From Autumnicola tepida (GTDB taxonomy: Bacteria; Bacteroidota; Bacteroidia; Flavobacteriales; Flavobacteriaceae): a stretch of 64,000 nucleotides of DNA. The stretch is from contig NZ_JAVRHQ010000010.1 in NCBI RefSeq assembly GCF_031846485.1, positions 76,672 to 140,671 of the forward strand, written 5' to 3'. The notes beneath the pieces were generated by a model, which was not told the origin of the DNA, made no database searches, and saw only the letters and a list, made by a program, of their open reading frames with translations. Numbering within the stretch: the stretch's first letter is position 1; each line of letters starts with the position of its first letter. The position numbers and the translations under genes were made by a program. Shown here piece after piece: positions 1-7,661 of the stretch.

Positions 1-504
1 AGCCGGAATAATTGCCCGCAAGGGCTGCGGAACGCTGTTTATATGGCCAAAAGCCTGTTGAAGCTGCCGGTCCCACAGGGGGTAAAATTTCTCCAGGTCA
101 TTGGGATAGACAACCTTTCTTTCGGTATTTTCATCTTTGGCCCTAAAAGCCTCGGTCACATTAAGATAACCATAATCGTCGGTAAGTTCTTCACCTTCCC
201 GTATATCACGCACGGCAATTTCAAAATCGTAGGCCGTGGAGAGGCAGTTGGAGCGGAAACTATGGTTTACATATTTCGCGGTGTCCCAGCATAGTACAAA
301 ATTGCCCTTGTTGTTCCTAAAGGTATATTTATCTATCATCTGCCTTGCAAATTCGCTCATTTCCCCCACCTCTTCCGGCGTATAAATCTGGTCGAGTTCA
401 TCCTGGACCCAGGTAATCGTGCCTTTGGGAATGCGCCTTAAAGCCACCACGCCATAACCAATCTCTTCGCTGATAAAACGGATTTCCGTGTCCGGGTGCA
501 TCAT
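1..504 (-). CDS. SET-domain protein, partial (C-terminus outside window)
   Basis: The reading frame is open from an ATG at 504 (a second ATG follows at 501) to the window edge, giving 168 codons without a stop. The translation has the two SET-domain signatures in order: NHSFRSNC at about residues 80-87 and GEELTDDYG at about 104-112, which in SET methyltransferases form the pseudoknot around S-adenosylmethionine and the lysine channel. The N-terminal stretch with GYGVVALRRIPKGT matches the usual start of the fold. Family knowledge: SET proteins are protein-lysine methyltransferases; the target of bacterial versions is mostly unknown. The gene points away from the window and follows bioA on the same strand after 85 bp, so it could be read with the biotin genes, but I see no functional link. 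The C-terminal end and any post-SET cysteines are not visible. Confidence 0.85.
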   Translation of the reverse strand, partial: MMHPDTEIRFISEEIGYGVVALRRIPKGTITWVQDELDQIYTPEEVGEMSEFARQMIDKYTFRNNKGNFVLCWDTAKYVNHSFRSNCLSTAYDFEIAVRDIREGEELTDDYGYLNVTEAFRAKDENTERKVVYPNDLEKFYPLWDRQLQQAFGHINSVPQPLRAIIPA

Positions 505-589
505 AATTTCAGGATTTTATCTATTAAAATTCGCAAATAAAAGAATGCGAACACAAAGAATTTTCCATCCTGAAACGTTAAAATTTCAG

Positions 590-1885
590 CTAAAAAATTT
601 CCAGCGCGGCTTCTATGCTTTTATAAATTTTCCCCAGCTCTTCATCTGAAGTTACGAAAGGTGCCAGGATGTAAATGGTGTTCCCCAGCGGGCGCAGAAA
701 AATCCCGCTGTCCATAAAATGTTTAAACAACTTATTTCTAATGTTGCCGTAGCGCTCCATTTCCACATTAAGGTCGAAAGCGTAAATTACCCCAAGCTGC
801 CTGGTATTGGTCACTTTTAGATGGCCGTTTATACGCTCGTGAAAATCCTGGTGAGATTTGGTTATTCTTTTAATATCTGCCTGGATTTCTTCGGAAAGCA
901 ATAATTGCACTCCAGCCAAAGCCGCTGCACAGGCCAGGGGATTGGCGGAATAGGTGTGCCCGTGAAAAAGTCCTTTTCCAATATCATCTGAATAAAAAGC
1001 ATCGTAAATTTTTTGAGTACACGAAGTTAAACCCATGGGCAGTAATCCCGCGGTAAGCGCCTTAGACATGCAAATAATATCAGGCTTGGTTTCCAGGTAA
1101 TCTGAAGCGAAATATTTCCCGGTTTTGCCAAAACCAGTCATCACCTCATCTGCCACACAAATAATTTCATTCTCCTTACAAATTTGAAGGATTCGCTCCA
1201 GGCCTTCGGCATCATGCATTTTCATCGCGGCTGCGCCCTGTACCAGGGGTTCATAAATAAAACCGGCGATTTTATATTCAGTAATCAGATTTTTCAGCTT
1301 TCTTATCACCTCAGCATTATTCTCTCCCGTAGGCACGGGAATACGTACCACGGCTATAAAATGCTCTTCAAAAGCGCCATTATAAACCGAAAGACCAGAG
1401 ACAGACATAGCCCCAAAAGTATCGCCATGAAAACCTTCTTCAAAAGCCAGCATCACCTTACGGTCATTCCCGAGGTTATGATGGTACTGCAATGCCATTT
1501 TTATGCCGATTTCGGTTGCCGTGGAACCGTTATCGTTAAAGAAAAGCTTCTGCTGGCCGGCAGGCAAAATCTGCATCAAAGCTTCTGAAAGTTCTACCGC
1601 AGGACCATGGGTAAAGCCGCTAAACACCACCTGGTCCAGGTTTTTCATCTGTTCCGAAACCCTGGAAGTTATGTATTCATTGCAATGTCCGTACATACAG
1701 GTGTACCAGGAAGCAATCCCGTCTATATATTCTTTGCCATCCTCGCCATACAAAATCGCGCCTTTGGCTTTGGTAATCGCCAGCATATCCGGATAAATCT
1801 TATGCTGGGTAAGCGGGTGCCAAAGGTGTTTTTTATCCCTTTCTGAAAGTTTTTGCTCTTTTATATTTTGATTGAAATCTGACAT
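590..1885 (-). CDS. bioA: Adenosylmethionine-8-amino-7-oxononanoate aminotransferase (DAPA synthase)
   Basis: Class III PLP-dependent aminotransferase of 431 residues, the usual BioA length. It transfers the amino group of S-adenosylmethionine to 8-amino-7-oxononanoate (KAPA) to make 7,8-diaminopelargonate in cytosolic biotin synthesis. Visible signatures are the N-terminal HLWHPLTQ, the GIASWYTCMYGH motif that shapes the substrate site, ADEVMTGFGKTG with the PLP-contacting Asp near residue 246, and CMSKALTAG with the Schiff-base lysine near 275. It is last in the run bioF-bioD-bioA on the minus strand. A 79-bp spacer with a perfect 15-bp hairpin separates it from bioD, so its expression could be uncoupled from the first two genes. 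Identity is secure. Confidence 0.96.
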   Translation of the reverse strand: MSDFNQNIKEQKLSERDKKHLWHPLTQHKIYPDMLAITKAKGAILYGEDGKEYIDGIASWYTCMYGHCNEYITSRVSEQMKNLDQVVFSGFTHGPAVELSEALMQILPAGQQKLFFNDNGSTATEIGIKMALQYHHNLGNDRKVMLAFEEGFHGDTFGAMSVSGLSVYNGAFEEHFIAVVRIPVPTGENNAEVIRKLKNLITEYKIAGFIYEPLVQGAAAMKMHDAEGLERILQICKENEIICVADEVMTGFGKTGKYFASDYLETKPDIICMSKALTAGLLPMGLTSCTQKIYDAFYSDDIGKGLFHGHTYSANPLACAAALAGVQLLLSEEIQADIKRITKSHQDFHERINGHLKVTNTRQLGVIYAFDLNVEMERYGNIRNKLFKHFMDSGIFLRPLGNTIYILAPFVTSDEELGKIYKSIEAALEIF

Positions 1886-1914
1886 AATCCTTTTTGTTTA
1901 TTCCCTTGTTTGCC

Positions 1915-1947
1915 AGACCTCACAGGTTTTAGAAACCTGTGAGGTCT
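1915..1947. repeat. Perfect 15-bp palindrome between bioD and bioA
   Basis: Arms at 1915-1929 and 1933-1947 are perfectly complementary around a TAG loop; the arm contains ACCTCACAGG. A T-run follows on the plus strand (1946-1951), but the bio genes are on the minus strand, where no T-run follows. It is therefore not a normal terminator for this operon. It resembles the hairpins at 26680 and 50681 and is probably a member of a small dispersed repeat family. Confidence 0.7.
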
Positions 1948-1964
1948 TTTTAACCTGGAGAAAC

Positions 1965-2579
1965 TTATAATCTACTTCTAAAAATTTCAGCGTATTCTTT
2001 TACCACATTCCGGTCAAAATAAGGTTCCTGCTCAATTCTTCCCAATATCTGCACCCCGCCCATTTTACTGATGATTTCCTCGGAAGAAGGGTTTTCCTCA
2101 CCGCTAAAGATAATTCCGAAGCAATCAAGCCCACGATTTTTGAGGGCTTCCAGGCTAAGCAAGGTATGGTTGATGCTGCCCAGGTAGTGCCTCGAAACCA
2201 GAATCACCTTATATTCGGGTTTGATGAGATCTAAAATGGTTTCTTTATCGTTAATTGGCACCAGCAGGCCGCCTGCACCTTCAATAACCAGGTGGTTTTC
2301 AGTTTTAGGTTCGATGATTTTTTCCGAAGCCACTTCAACATTATCAATTTCAGCGGCCGCATGCGGGCTCATGGGGGTATTCAAAGCGAAAGCATTGGGA
2401 TGAAAAACCGTTTTTTTATTGCTGATAAATTTCCCGATTTTATGGGTATCGGAATTTGCCAAATCTCCCGCCTGTATAGGCTTCCAGTAATCGGCTTCCA
2501 GGGCTTCGGTAACAATGGCCGAAACTATGGTTTTCCCCACTTCCGTTCCTATGCCGGTGATAAAATATTTATTTTTCAT
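1965..2579 (-). CDS. bioD: ATP-dependent dethiobiotin synthetase
   Basis: A 204-residue P-loop protein that closes the ureido ring of dethiobiotin from 7,8-diaminopelargonate, CO2 and ATP. The N-terminal glycine-rich loop GIGTEVGKT (residues 9-17) is the BioD form of Walker A. KPIQAGD near residue 35 carries the substrate-contacting lysine, and VIEGAGGLLVPI near 98-109 is the second family signature. The ATG sits 2 bp after the bioF stop, so the two genes should be translationally coupled. The product acts between BioA and the biotin synthase BioB, which is not in this window. Length and motifs are normal for the family. Confidence 0.96.
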   Translation of the reverse strand: MKNKYFITGIGTEVGKTIVSAIVTEALEADYWKPIQAGDLANSDTHKIGKFISNKKTVFHPNAFALNTPMSPHAAAEIDNVEVASEKIIEPKTENHLVIEGAGGLLVPINDKETILDLIKPEYKVILVSRHYLGSINHTLLSLEALKNRGLDCFGIIFSGEENPSSEEIISKMGGVQILGRIEQEPYFDRNVVKEYAEIFRSRL

Positions 2580-2581
2580 GG

Positions 2582-3727
2582 TTAAATTGAATTCGATAAC
2601 AATTGCAAAACACGTTTTATTTCTTCTTCTGAATTAAAAGAATGCAGGCAGAACCGCAGCCGCTCTTTTCCCACGGGCACCGTAGGAGACAATATTGGTT
2701 TTACCGAGTAACCTCCTTTCCTAAGTTTTTCTGAAGCCGCCTTTACTTCAGCATTGCCGGGAACAATACAACTTTGGATCGCCGAATCGCTTTTCACAAA
2801 GCTGGTTTGCAAATTGTATTTTTTAAGCTGCGCCCTGAAGTAACTGATGTTTTTAGTCAACTGCTGAAGCTGCTGCCCGGCCTCTTCAGCTAAATATTGA
2901 TAGGCAGAGAAAATTGTGGCTACGGAATGTGGCGGCAAAGCGGTGGTAAAAATAAAGCTTCGGGCAAAATTGATGAGATAATCCTTAAGCCGATTGCTGC
3001 CTAAAATGGCGGCGCCATGACAACCCAGGGCCTTCCCGAAGGTACTAACGCGTGCAAACACCTGCTCTTCCAGCCCAAGTTGCTGCACAAGGCCTTCTCC
3101 ATTTTCTCCAAGAACCCCGGTAGCATGGGCTTCGTCTACAATCAGGAAAAAATTATTTTCCGAAGAGAAATCGGCTAAAGATTTGAGATCAGGAGCGTCC
3201 CCGTCCATAGAAAAAATGGATTCGGTTACTATAAAAATATCGCCGTTTTGGGGTTTCACTTTTTTGATCCTCAATTTCAAACTATCTAAATCGTTATGCC
3301 GAAAATTGAAAGATTTGGCATTGCTCATTTTTATTCCATCGCGAATAGAGGCATGCACCAATTCATCATAAAATATAAAATCGCCGCGTTGTGGTACTGC
3401 TGAAAAAAACCCAATATTGGCATCGTAACCCGAATTGAAAATAAGGGCTGCTTCCGCATTATGGAATTTCCGTATAAATTCTTCAGCTATATCATAAAGA
3501 TGGTGGTTCCCAGAAAGCAGTCGGGAACCGGTGGCGCCGTTTTGCACCAAATTAAACTGCTTCAAAATTTCTGCTGCATTTTCAAAAATCGTTTCAGAAG
3601 AAGAGAAACCCAGGTAGTCGTTAGAAGAAAAATCGCAGAGTTGCCGGCTACTTCCAAGGGTGCGAAAAGCCAACTGCCGTTTCCTGTTCTCAAGGCTTTT
3701 CTCTAATTTTAATGGTAACTTGGACAT
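2582..3727 (-). CDS. bioF: 8-amino-7-oxononanoate synthase
   Basis: Alpha-oxoamine synthase of 381 residues (PLP fold type I). It condenses pimeloyl thioester with L-alanine to give KAPA, the first ring-forming step of biotin synthesis. Visible motifs: SSNDYLGFS near residue 34, GATGSRLLSGN near 64, LIVDEAHATGVLG near 195-207 with the PLP-contacting Asp and His, and STFGKALGCHGAA with the Schiff-base lysine near 232. It opens the bioF-bioD-bioA run. A Bacteroidota -7 box lies just upstream at 3733-3740. No bioC, bioH or bioB lies beside it, so pimeloyl supply and sulphur insertion are encoded elsewhere. A related transferase (Kbl or SPT type) is less likely because bioD and bioA follow. Confidence 0.94.
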   Translation of the reverse strand: MSKLPLKLEKSLENRKRQLAFRTLGSSRQLCDFSSNDYLGFSSSETIFENAAEILKQFNLVQNGATGSRLLSGNHHLYDIAEEFIRKFHNAEAALIFNSGYDANIGFFSAVPQRGDFIFYDELVHASIRDGIKMSNAKSFNFRHNDLDSLKLRIKKVKPQNGDIFIVTESIFSMDGDAPDLKSLADFSSENNFFLIVDEAHATGVLGENGEGLVQQLGLEEQVFARVSTFGKALGCHGAAILGSNRLKDYLINFARSFIFTTALPPHSVATIFSAYQYLAEEAGQQLQQLTKNISYFRAQLKKYNLQTSFVKSDSAIQSCIVPGNAEVKAASEKLRKGGYSVKPILSPTVPVGKERLRFCLHSFNSEEEIKRVLQLLSNSI

Positions 3728-3732
3728 AAGAA

Positions 3733-3740
3733 CAAAATTA
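3733..3740 (-). promoter_or_regulatory. Putative -7 box for the bioFDA genes
   Basis: The minus strand reads TAATTTTG, matching the Bacteroidota housekeeping -7 consensus TAnnTTTG, 5 bp before the bioF ATG. No clear TTTG -33 box is visible. If it is real, the transcript starts at or almost at the start codon. Confidence 0.4.
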
Positions 3741-3763
3741 CAACTTTAGAAAAGTCTGAAGAT

Positions 3764-4195
3764 ATGGAATGGCAGGAATTTGCTTTGCGAACGGGATTGG
3801 CAGCTGTTGCCGGATTACTAATTGGCCTGGAAAGAGAACTGAAAGGCAAAAACGCGGGTTTGAGGACCAATTGCCTTGTTGCCCTTGGCTCCTGTGTATT
3901 TATCCTGCTTTCCCTAAGATTTTACAATGACGATAATGTGGATATTACCCGTGTGCTTGGGCAGGTTGTGGTGGGCATTGGTTTTATTGGCGCCGGCACC
4001 ATTTTACAACACGGCAAAAATGTAAAAGGCCTCACTACGGCAGCCACCGCCTGGTGCAGCGCAGCTGTTGGTTCTATAGCCGCGTTCGGGCTTTACCAGG
4101 AACTTGCCGTGATTAGCCTCTTTATCCTGGCGATTAACCTTGGCTTTAGCGCCTTTGAGAAAAAGGTATTAAAGGACAAGCCAGACGAGGAATAG
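3764..4195 (+). CDS. MgtC/SapB family membrane protein
   Basis: A 143-residue hydrophobic protein with about four membrane segments and a short charged tail (KKVLKDKPDEE). Family signatures are visible: AAVAGLLIGLERELKGKNAGLRTNCLVALGS near residues 14-44, and GIGFIGAGTI with GLTTAATAWCSAAVG near 72-104. In other bacteria MgtC proteins are linked to survival at low magnesium and to control of the F-type ATP synthase; the small membrane-only form seen here lacks the larger C-terminal domain of virulence MgtC, so its exact role is open. It is transcribed away from bioF and converges on the mrp operon, whose last stop lies 10 bp further on. Confidence 0.88.
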   Translation: MEWQEFALRTGLAAVAGLLIGLERELKGKNAGLRTNCLVALGSCVFILLSLRFYNDDNVDITRVLGQVVVGIGFIGAGTILQHGKNVKGLTTAATAWCSAAVGSIAAFGLYQELAVISLFILAINLGFSAFEKKVLKDKPDEE

Positions 4196-4205
4196 CTGGC
4201 TGAAG

Positions 4206-4610
4206 CTATTTATCTTCCATTTTGGTATGGTCTATATTGTCTTCAGGGGTATCGTCTATTTCACTTTTTAGAACATGGGAATTCTTCTGATATTTTCCAC
4301 GAAGATCGTCCATAACCGATTTCTTCCAGAGTTTAATTCCTATAAAATAAGAAGCCCTTCCTATAAGGTGCGCGCTAACCGGCGCGGTAAGGAAAATAAA
4401 AATCACGATTACCTGGGAGCGGGAAGTGGTGGAAAGATCGTTAAAATGAAGCGCAACGGCTATTAAGAGCAATCCAACACCCAGCGTTGCCGCCTTGGTG
4501 GTTACCGATATACGTAAATAGGTATCGGGCATCCTTACCAGCCCAACGGCCGCGAGCAGCACGAACAGGGCTCCAAAAGTTACAATTACGGCTATTACAG
4601 TAGAACTCAT
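4206..4610 (-). CDS. mrpG: Multisubunit Na+/H+ antiporter subunit MrpG
   Basis: The last gene of the seven-gene mrp operon, 134 residues. Three membrane helices fill the first 100 residues, and LVRMPDTYLRIS near residue 24 with KAATLGVGLLLIA is the classic MrpG/PhaG signature. The tail after residue 100 (hydrophilic, rich in Asp, Lys and Glu) is longer than in many relatives. The start overlaps the mrpF stop by 4 bp, indicating coupled translation. Mrp complexes exchange monovalent cations for protons at the cytoplasmic membrane; the G subunit is small and needed for a stable complex. Confidence 0.93.
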   Translation of the reverse strand: MSSTVIAVIVTFGALFVLLAAVGLVRMPDTYLRISVTTKAATLGVGLLLIAVALHFNDLSTTSRSQVIVIFIFLTAPVSAHLIGRASYFIGIKLWKKSVMDDLRGKYQKNSHVLKSEIDDTPEDNIDHTKMEDK

Positions 4611-4879
4611 TTTCTATTTCTTTTTTCAAGATAATAAGACAGGGCTACGGTACTAAGAAAAGCGATTAACGCCAGGATCATGGCAACATCCAGAAGAGCC
4701 GATTTGCCCGAAAGGATGCTGTAAACACTTATAATCCCAATTCCTGTTGTAATTAAAAGGTCCAGCGCAATTACCTTATCTGCGATATTGGGCCCTTTAA
4801 GGAAGCGATAAACAATAAGGATTATCGCCACCATAAGTACGGGTAAAATAATATAATATAAGTATTCGTTTAGCGTCAT
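4607..4879 (-). CDS. mrpF: Multisubunit Na+/H+ antiporter subunit MrpF
   Basis: A 90-residue protein with three hydrophobic segments. The stretch RFLKGPNIADKVIALDLLIT near residues 26-45 is the MrpF/PhaF signature; the Asp in ADKV and the Asp in ALDLL lie within the membrane part and are typical of the family. It overlaps mrpE by 4 bp and mrpG by 4 bp, so E, F and G are translationally linked. It acts only as part of the Mrp complex. No anomalies are seen. Confidence 0.93.
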   Translation of the reverse strand: MTLNEYLYYIILPVLMVAIILIVYRFLKGPNIADKVIALDLLITTGIGIISVYSILSGKSALLDVAMILALIAFLSTVALSYYLEKRNRK

Positions 4880-5352
4880 CTCAAAATTTCCAAAATCCGT
4901 TTTTCAAAACCATTTTTTATGCTATCAATAAAATCCTGCCTGTCTTTTATATACATAGCATGAACATACAGCACCTTCCTGTCGTTTGAAACATCGAGGC
5001 TTAAAGTGCCCGGGGTGAGCGAAATTAAATTGGCCAGCAGGGTAATCCCGATATTCGACTTTACATCCAGCGGAATTTTTACAATCCCGGGCTTCATCCT
5101 GTAATGGGGCGTGATCACCTCATATGCCACCTGCAGGTTTGCCTTTATCAGCTCGTAAAAGAAATACAGGATAAAAACAATAATACGGGGAACAATAGTA
5201 AAATATTTGGCTGTCCCCGAGCCCCTTGTAATCACCCTGAGGATTATAAAACTCAGCACAAAGCCAAACAGGTAATTGGCGAAGTTAAAATTCCCCGTTA
5301 AGGCTACCCATACCAGGGTAAGCAGTAAATTTGATACAAACCTGTTCTTCAT
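4876..5352 (-). CDS. mrpE: Multisubunit Na+/H+ antiporter subunit MrpE
   Basis: A 158-residue protein with two to three N-terminal membrane segments (about residues 5-75) followed by a soluble domain. The motif ANLISLTPGTLSLDVS near residues 107-122 is diagnostic of MrpE/PhaE, as is YVHAMYIKD after it. It lies 11 bp after mrpD and overlaps mrpF by 4 bp. MrpE is a structural subunit of the cation/proton antiporter. Length and motifs fit the family. Confidence 0.94.
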   Translation of the reverse strand: MKNRFVSNLLLTLVWVALTGNFNFANYLFGFVLSFIILRVITRGSGTAKYFTIVPRIIVFILYFFYELIKANLQVAYEVITPHYRMKPGIVKIPLDVKSNIGITLLANLISLTPGTLSLDVSNDRKVLYVHAMYIKDRQDFIDSIKNGFEKRILEILR

Positions 5353-5363
5353 TCTTCAATCAT

Positions 5364-6878
5364 TTACATACCGCCGTGCAGGACAGCATCTATATACTGA
5401 TTACTATTTATCAACTCATCTGCGATTCTGGAAGACAGCAGCTGAACATGCTCTGCCCCAAAACCAATGTAAAGCGACACAAGGCTTAGAAAAACAACAG
5501 GAGCAACAAATTGCAGCTTTCTAAGTTTGCTAATATCGCTGAAATATTCAAAGCTGGAATGCCTTGGCCGTTCTTCAGGCGTTTTCCAGAAAACCTCGGC
5601 CCACAATTTCGCAATGATCACCAAGGTAATAAAACTGGCAAAAATGATGGCGCCAATTGTCCAGTAGTTTCCTCCGGAGAAACCTGCCTGGATCAAAGAG
5701 ATCTTAGGCCAGAAACCCGACAGAGGCGGAATTCCAACCAGGGAAAACAGGGGAATAAATAACAGTAAGCTGAGTTTTGGATACTGCGCGTAAAATCCAC
5801 CAAGCACTTTCATGCTGTTGGAAGCCTTGATTTTATAAAGGAGACCGCTAAGCATGAATAAATTTGTTTTAACCACAATATCGTGGATAAGGTAAAAAAC
5901 CGCTCCGGCAACAGCAACTTCAGTAAACATGCCCAGCCCGGCGATCATATACCCAATATGGCAAATAATAAGATATGAGAAAACCTTTCTCACGTTATTT
6001 TGTACCAGCGCTCCCAACCCACCGCTGATTAAGGTGAAAATTGCCACGGCAATAAGGATCTGGTCCAGGAAAACATCTCCCACAAAGATGAGCGTAAAAA
6101 CACGAATAAGCGCGTACACCCCAACTTTTGTTAGCAATCCCCCAAAAATAGAAGAGACTGCAGACGGCGGGGTATGATATGAGGCGGGCAACCAGAAATA
6201 CAAAGGAAAAACCGCTGCTTTAATCCCGAAGCCTATCAGGAACAAAATTGCTGTTACTTCAACAAGGCCACGGTTTTCTACCGCGGCTACCTTGCCGGCG
6301 AGATCGGCCATATTAAGGCTTCCCGTTAAACCATATAAAACCGCTATGGCCGTTAAAAAGATTATAGACGCAAGTATATTCAGCGTAAAATATTTTACAG
6401 CCCCTTCCAGCTGGGCTTTTTCACCGCCAATGGTGATAAGTACAAAAGAACTGATAATGATAATCTCAAACCATACATACAAATTAAAAATATCTCCTGT
6501 TAGAAAAGCCCCGTTAAGGCCCAGGAGCAGGAAGTGGAAAATGGGGAAATAGCCAAACCGCAACCTGTCTGGTATTACCGAGCCAGAGGAGAAAACGGAA
6601 ACTGCGAGACCCGAAATTGCCGTAAGCAGCACCAGGGTAGCCGAAAAAGTATCGGCGGCAAAGGTAATCCCGAAGGGCGCCTCCCAGTTCCCCGCCTGAA
6701 CAGAATAAATCCCATTTTGCCAGATTTCAGAAAAAATCCAGATGGTAAGAGCCAGATTGGCGCTACTTCCAATAATACTGATAACGCGTTGCGCATTAAT
6801 CCTGTTCCAGAAAAACATCAGGAGAATGGCAAGCAGAATCTGCAGAAAGAGGGGATATATTATAATTTGCTGTGTCAT
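5364..6878 (-). CDS. mrpD: Multisubunit Na+/H+ antiporter subunit MrpD (NuoM/N-like)
   Basis: A 504-residue polytopic protein of the complex I antiporter-like family, with about 14 membrane segments. The conserved intramembrane Glu lies in NLYVWFEIIIISSF near residues 128-142, and the key Lys in FGIKAAVFPLYFWLPASYHTPPS near 217-240 precedes the LLTKVGVYALIRV helix. These charged residues form the proton path in this superfamily. The gene starts inside the last codons of mrpC (4-bp overlap). MrpD and MrpA are the two large proton-handling subunits. It is of normal length and shows no truncation. Confidence 0.95.
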   Translation of the reverse strand: MTQQIIIYPLFLQILLAILLMFFWNRINAQRVISIIGSSANLALTIWIFSEIWQNGIYSVQAGNWEAPFGITFAADTFSATLVLLTAISGLAVSVFSSGSVIPDRLRFGYFPIFHFLLLGLNGAFLTGDIFNLYVWFEIIIISSFVLITIGGEKAQLEGAVKYFTLNILASIIFLTAIAVLYGLTGSLNMADLAGKVAAVENRGLVEVTAILFLIGFGIKAAVFPLYFWLPASYHTPPSAVSSIFGGLLTKVGVYALIRVFTLIFVGDVFLDQILIAVAIFTLISGGLGALVQNNVRKVFSYLIICHIGYMIAGLGMFTEVAVAGAVFYLIHDIVVKTNLFMLSGLLYKIKASNSMKVLGGFYAQYPKLSLLLFIPLFSLVGIPPLSGFWPKISLIQAGFSGGNYWTIGAIIFASFITLVIIAKLWAEVFWKTPEERPRHSSFEYFSDISKLRKLQFVAPVVFLSLVSLYIGFGAEHVQLLSSRIADELINSNQYIDAVLHGGM

Positions 6879-7228
6879 GAATCTTCGTCGGTTGCGTTCA
6901 TTTCATCTAAATCATCGGTCTTCACTACTTTATGCGCCCTTCTTACCAGGATAATGGCAAAAGACTGAAGGCCGAAGCTAATCACGATCGCAGTTAATAT
7001 TAATGCCTGGGGAACGGGATCGGCATAGGCATCCAGGAAAACTTCAGAATTTTCGGGAATAATAGGCGGCGCGCCTTTGGTAATCCTTCCTAAAAGAAAG
7101 ATCAGCAGGTTTGCGCCATTTCCAATAAGAATAATCCCAATGATAAGCTTTACCAGGCTGCGGCGCAAAATCATGTAAATGCCGGCAGCGTAAAGAATCC
7201 CTATCATTAAAGCTAAAAGTATCTCCAT
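6875..7228 (-). CDS. mrpC: Multisubunit Na+/H+ antiporter subunit MrpC (NuoK-like)
   Basis: A 117-residue protein with three membrane helices, homologous to the NuoK subunit of complex I. Signatures are IIGIILIGNGANLLIFLLG near residues 30-48 and DPVPQALILTAIVISFGLQSFAIIL near 70-94; DPxPQALxLTAIVI is highly conserved in MrpC. A hydrophilic tail with acidic residues closes the protein. The start is 4 bp after the mrpB stop and the end overlaps mrpD by 4 bp. It is a core membrane subunit of the antiporter. Confidence 0.95.
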   Translation of the reverse strand: MEILLALMIGILYAAGIYMILRRSLVKLIIGIILIGNGANLLIFLLGRITKGAPPIIPENSEVFLDAYADPVPQALILTAIVISFGLQSFAIILVRRAHKVVKTDDLDEMNATDEDS

Positions 7229-7232
7229 TGCG

Positions 7233-7646
7233 TTAAGCCGATTCTGTAATTGTGAAAATTATCGTTAGGGTTACGCCAACCACTACCAGGTAAACCCCAA
7301 TATCAAAAAACATGGCAGAGCCTATAGAACCCAGCACGGGAATATGCCCATGCATCCAGAGGCCTGTCATAAAAGGCATATCTGCAAAAAGCACGGGTGC
7401 CATTCCGCTTAAAAAAGAAACTGCCAATCCGGTAGGCATAAGAAATCCGGGATGAATCTTCAGCAGCTCCTTGGTGTTTTTTAATCCGTTGGCGAAGGAA
7501 TGCAACACAAAAGCGATGGCTGCAATAAGGCCTCCAACAAAGCCTCCACCAGGCAGGTAGTGCCCTCTTAGCAAAATAAAAATAGAAAACAGCAAAAGTA
7601 CCGGCAAGAGGTAATTAGACGCTGTTCTTAATATTAATGTTTTCAT
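7233..7646 (-). CDS. mrpB: Multisubunit Na+/H+ antiporter subunit MrpB
   Basis: A 137-residue protein with four membrane helices. LRGHYLPGGGFVGGLIAA near residues 26-43 is the MrpB signature (GHxxPGGGFxGG), followed by the hydrophobic SFANGLKNTK region and a C-terminal GVYLVVVGVTLTI helix. It lies 15 bp after mrpA and 4 bp before mrpC. In some bacteria MrpB is fused to MrpA; here the genes are separate. It is a structural subunit of the antiporter. Confidence 0.94.
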   Translation of the reverse strand: MKTLILRTASNYLLPVLLLFSIFILLRGHYLPGGGFVGGLIAAIAFVLHSFANGLKNTKELLKIHPGFLMPTGLAVSFLSGMAPVLFADMPFMTGLWMHGHIPVLGSIGSAMFFDIGVYLVVVGVTLTIIFTITESA

Positions 7647-7661
7647 GCGTTATTCTACTAA

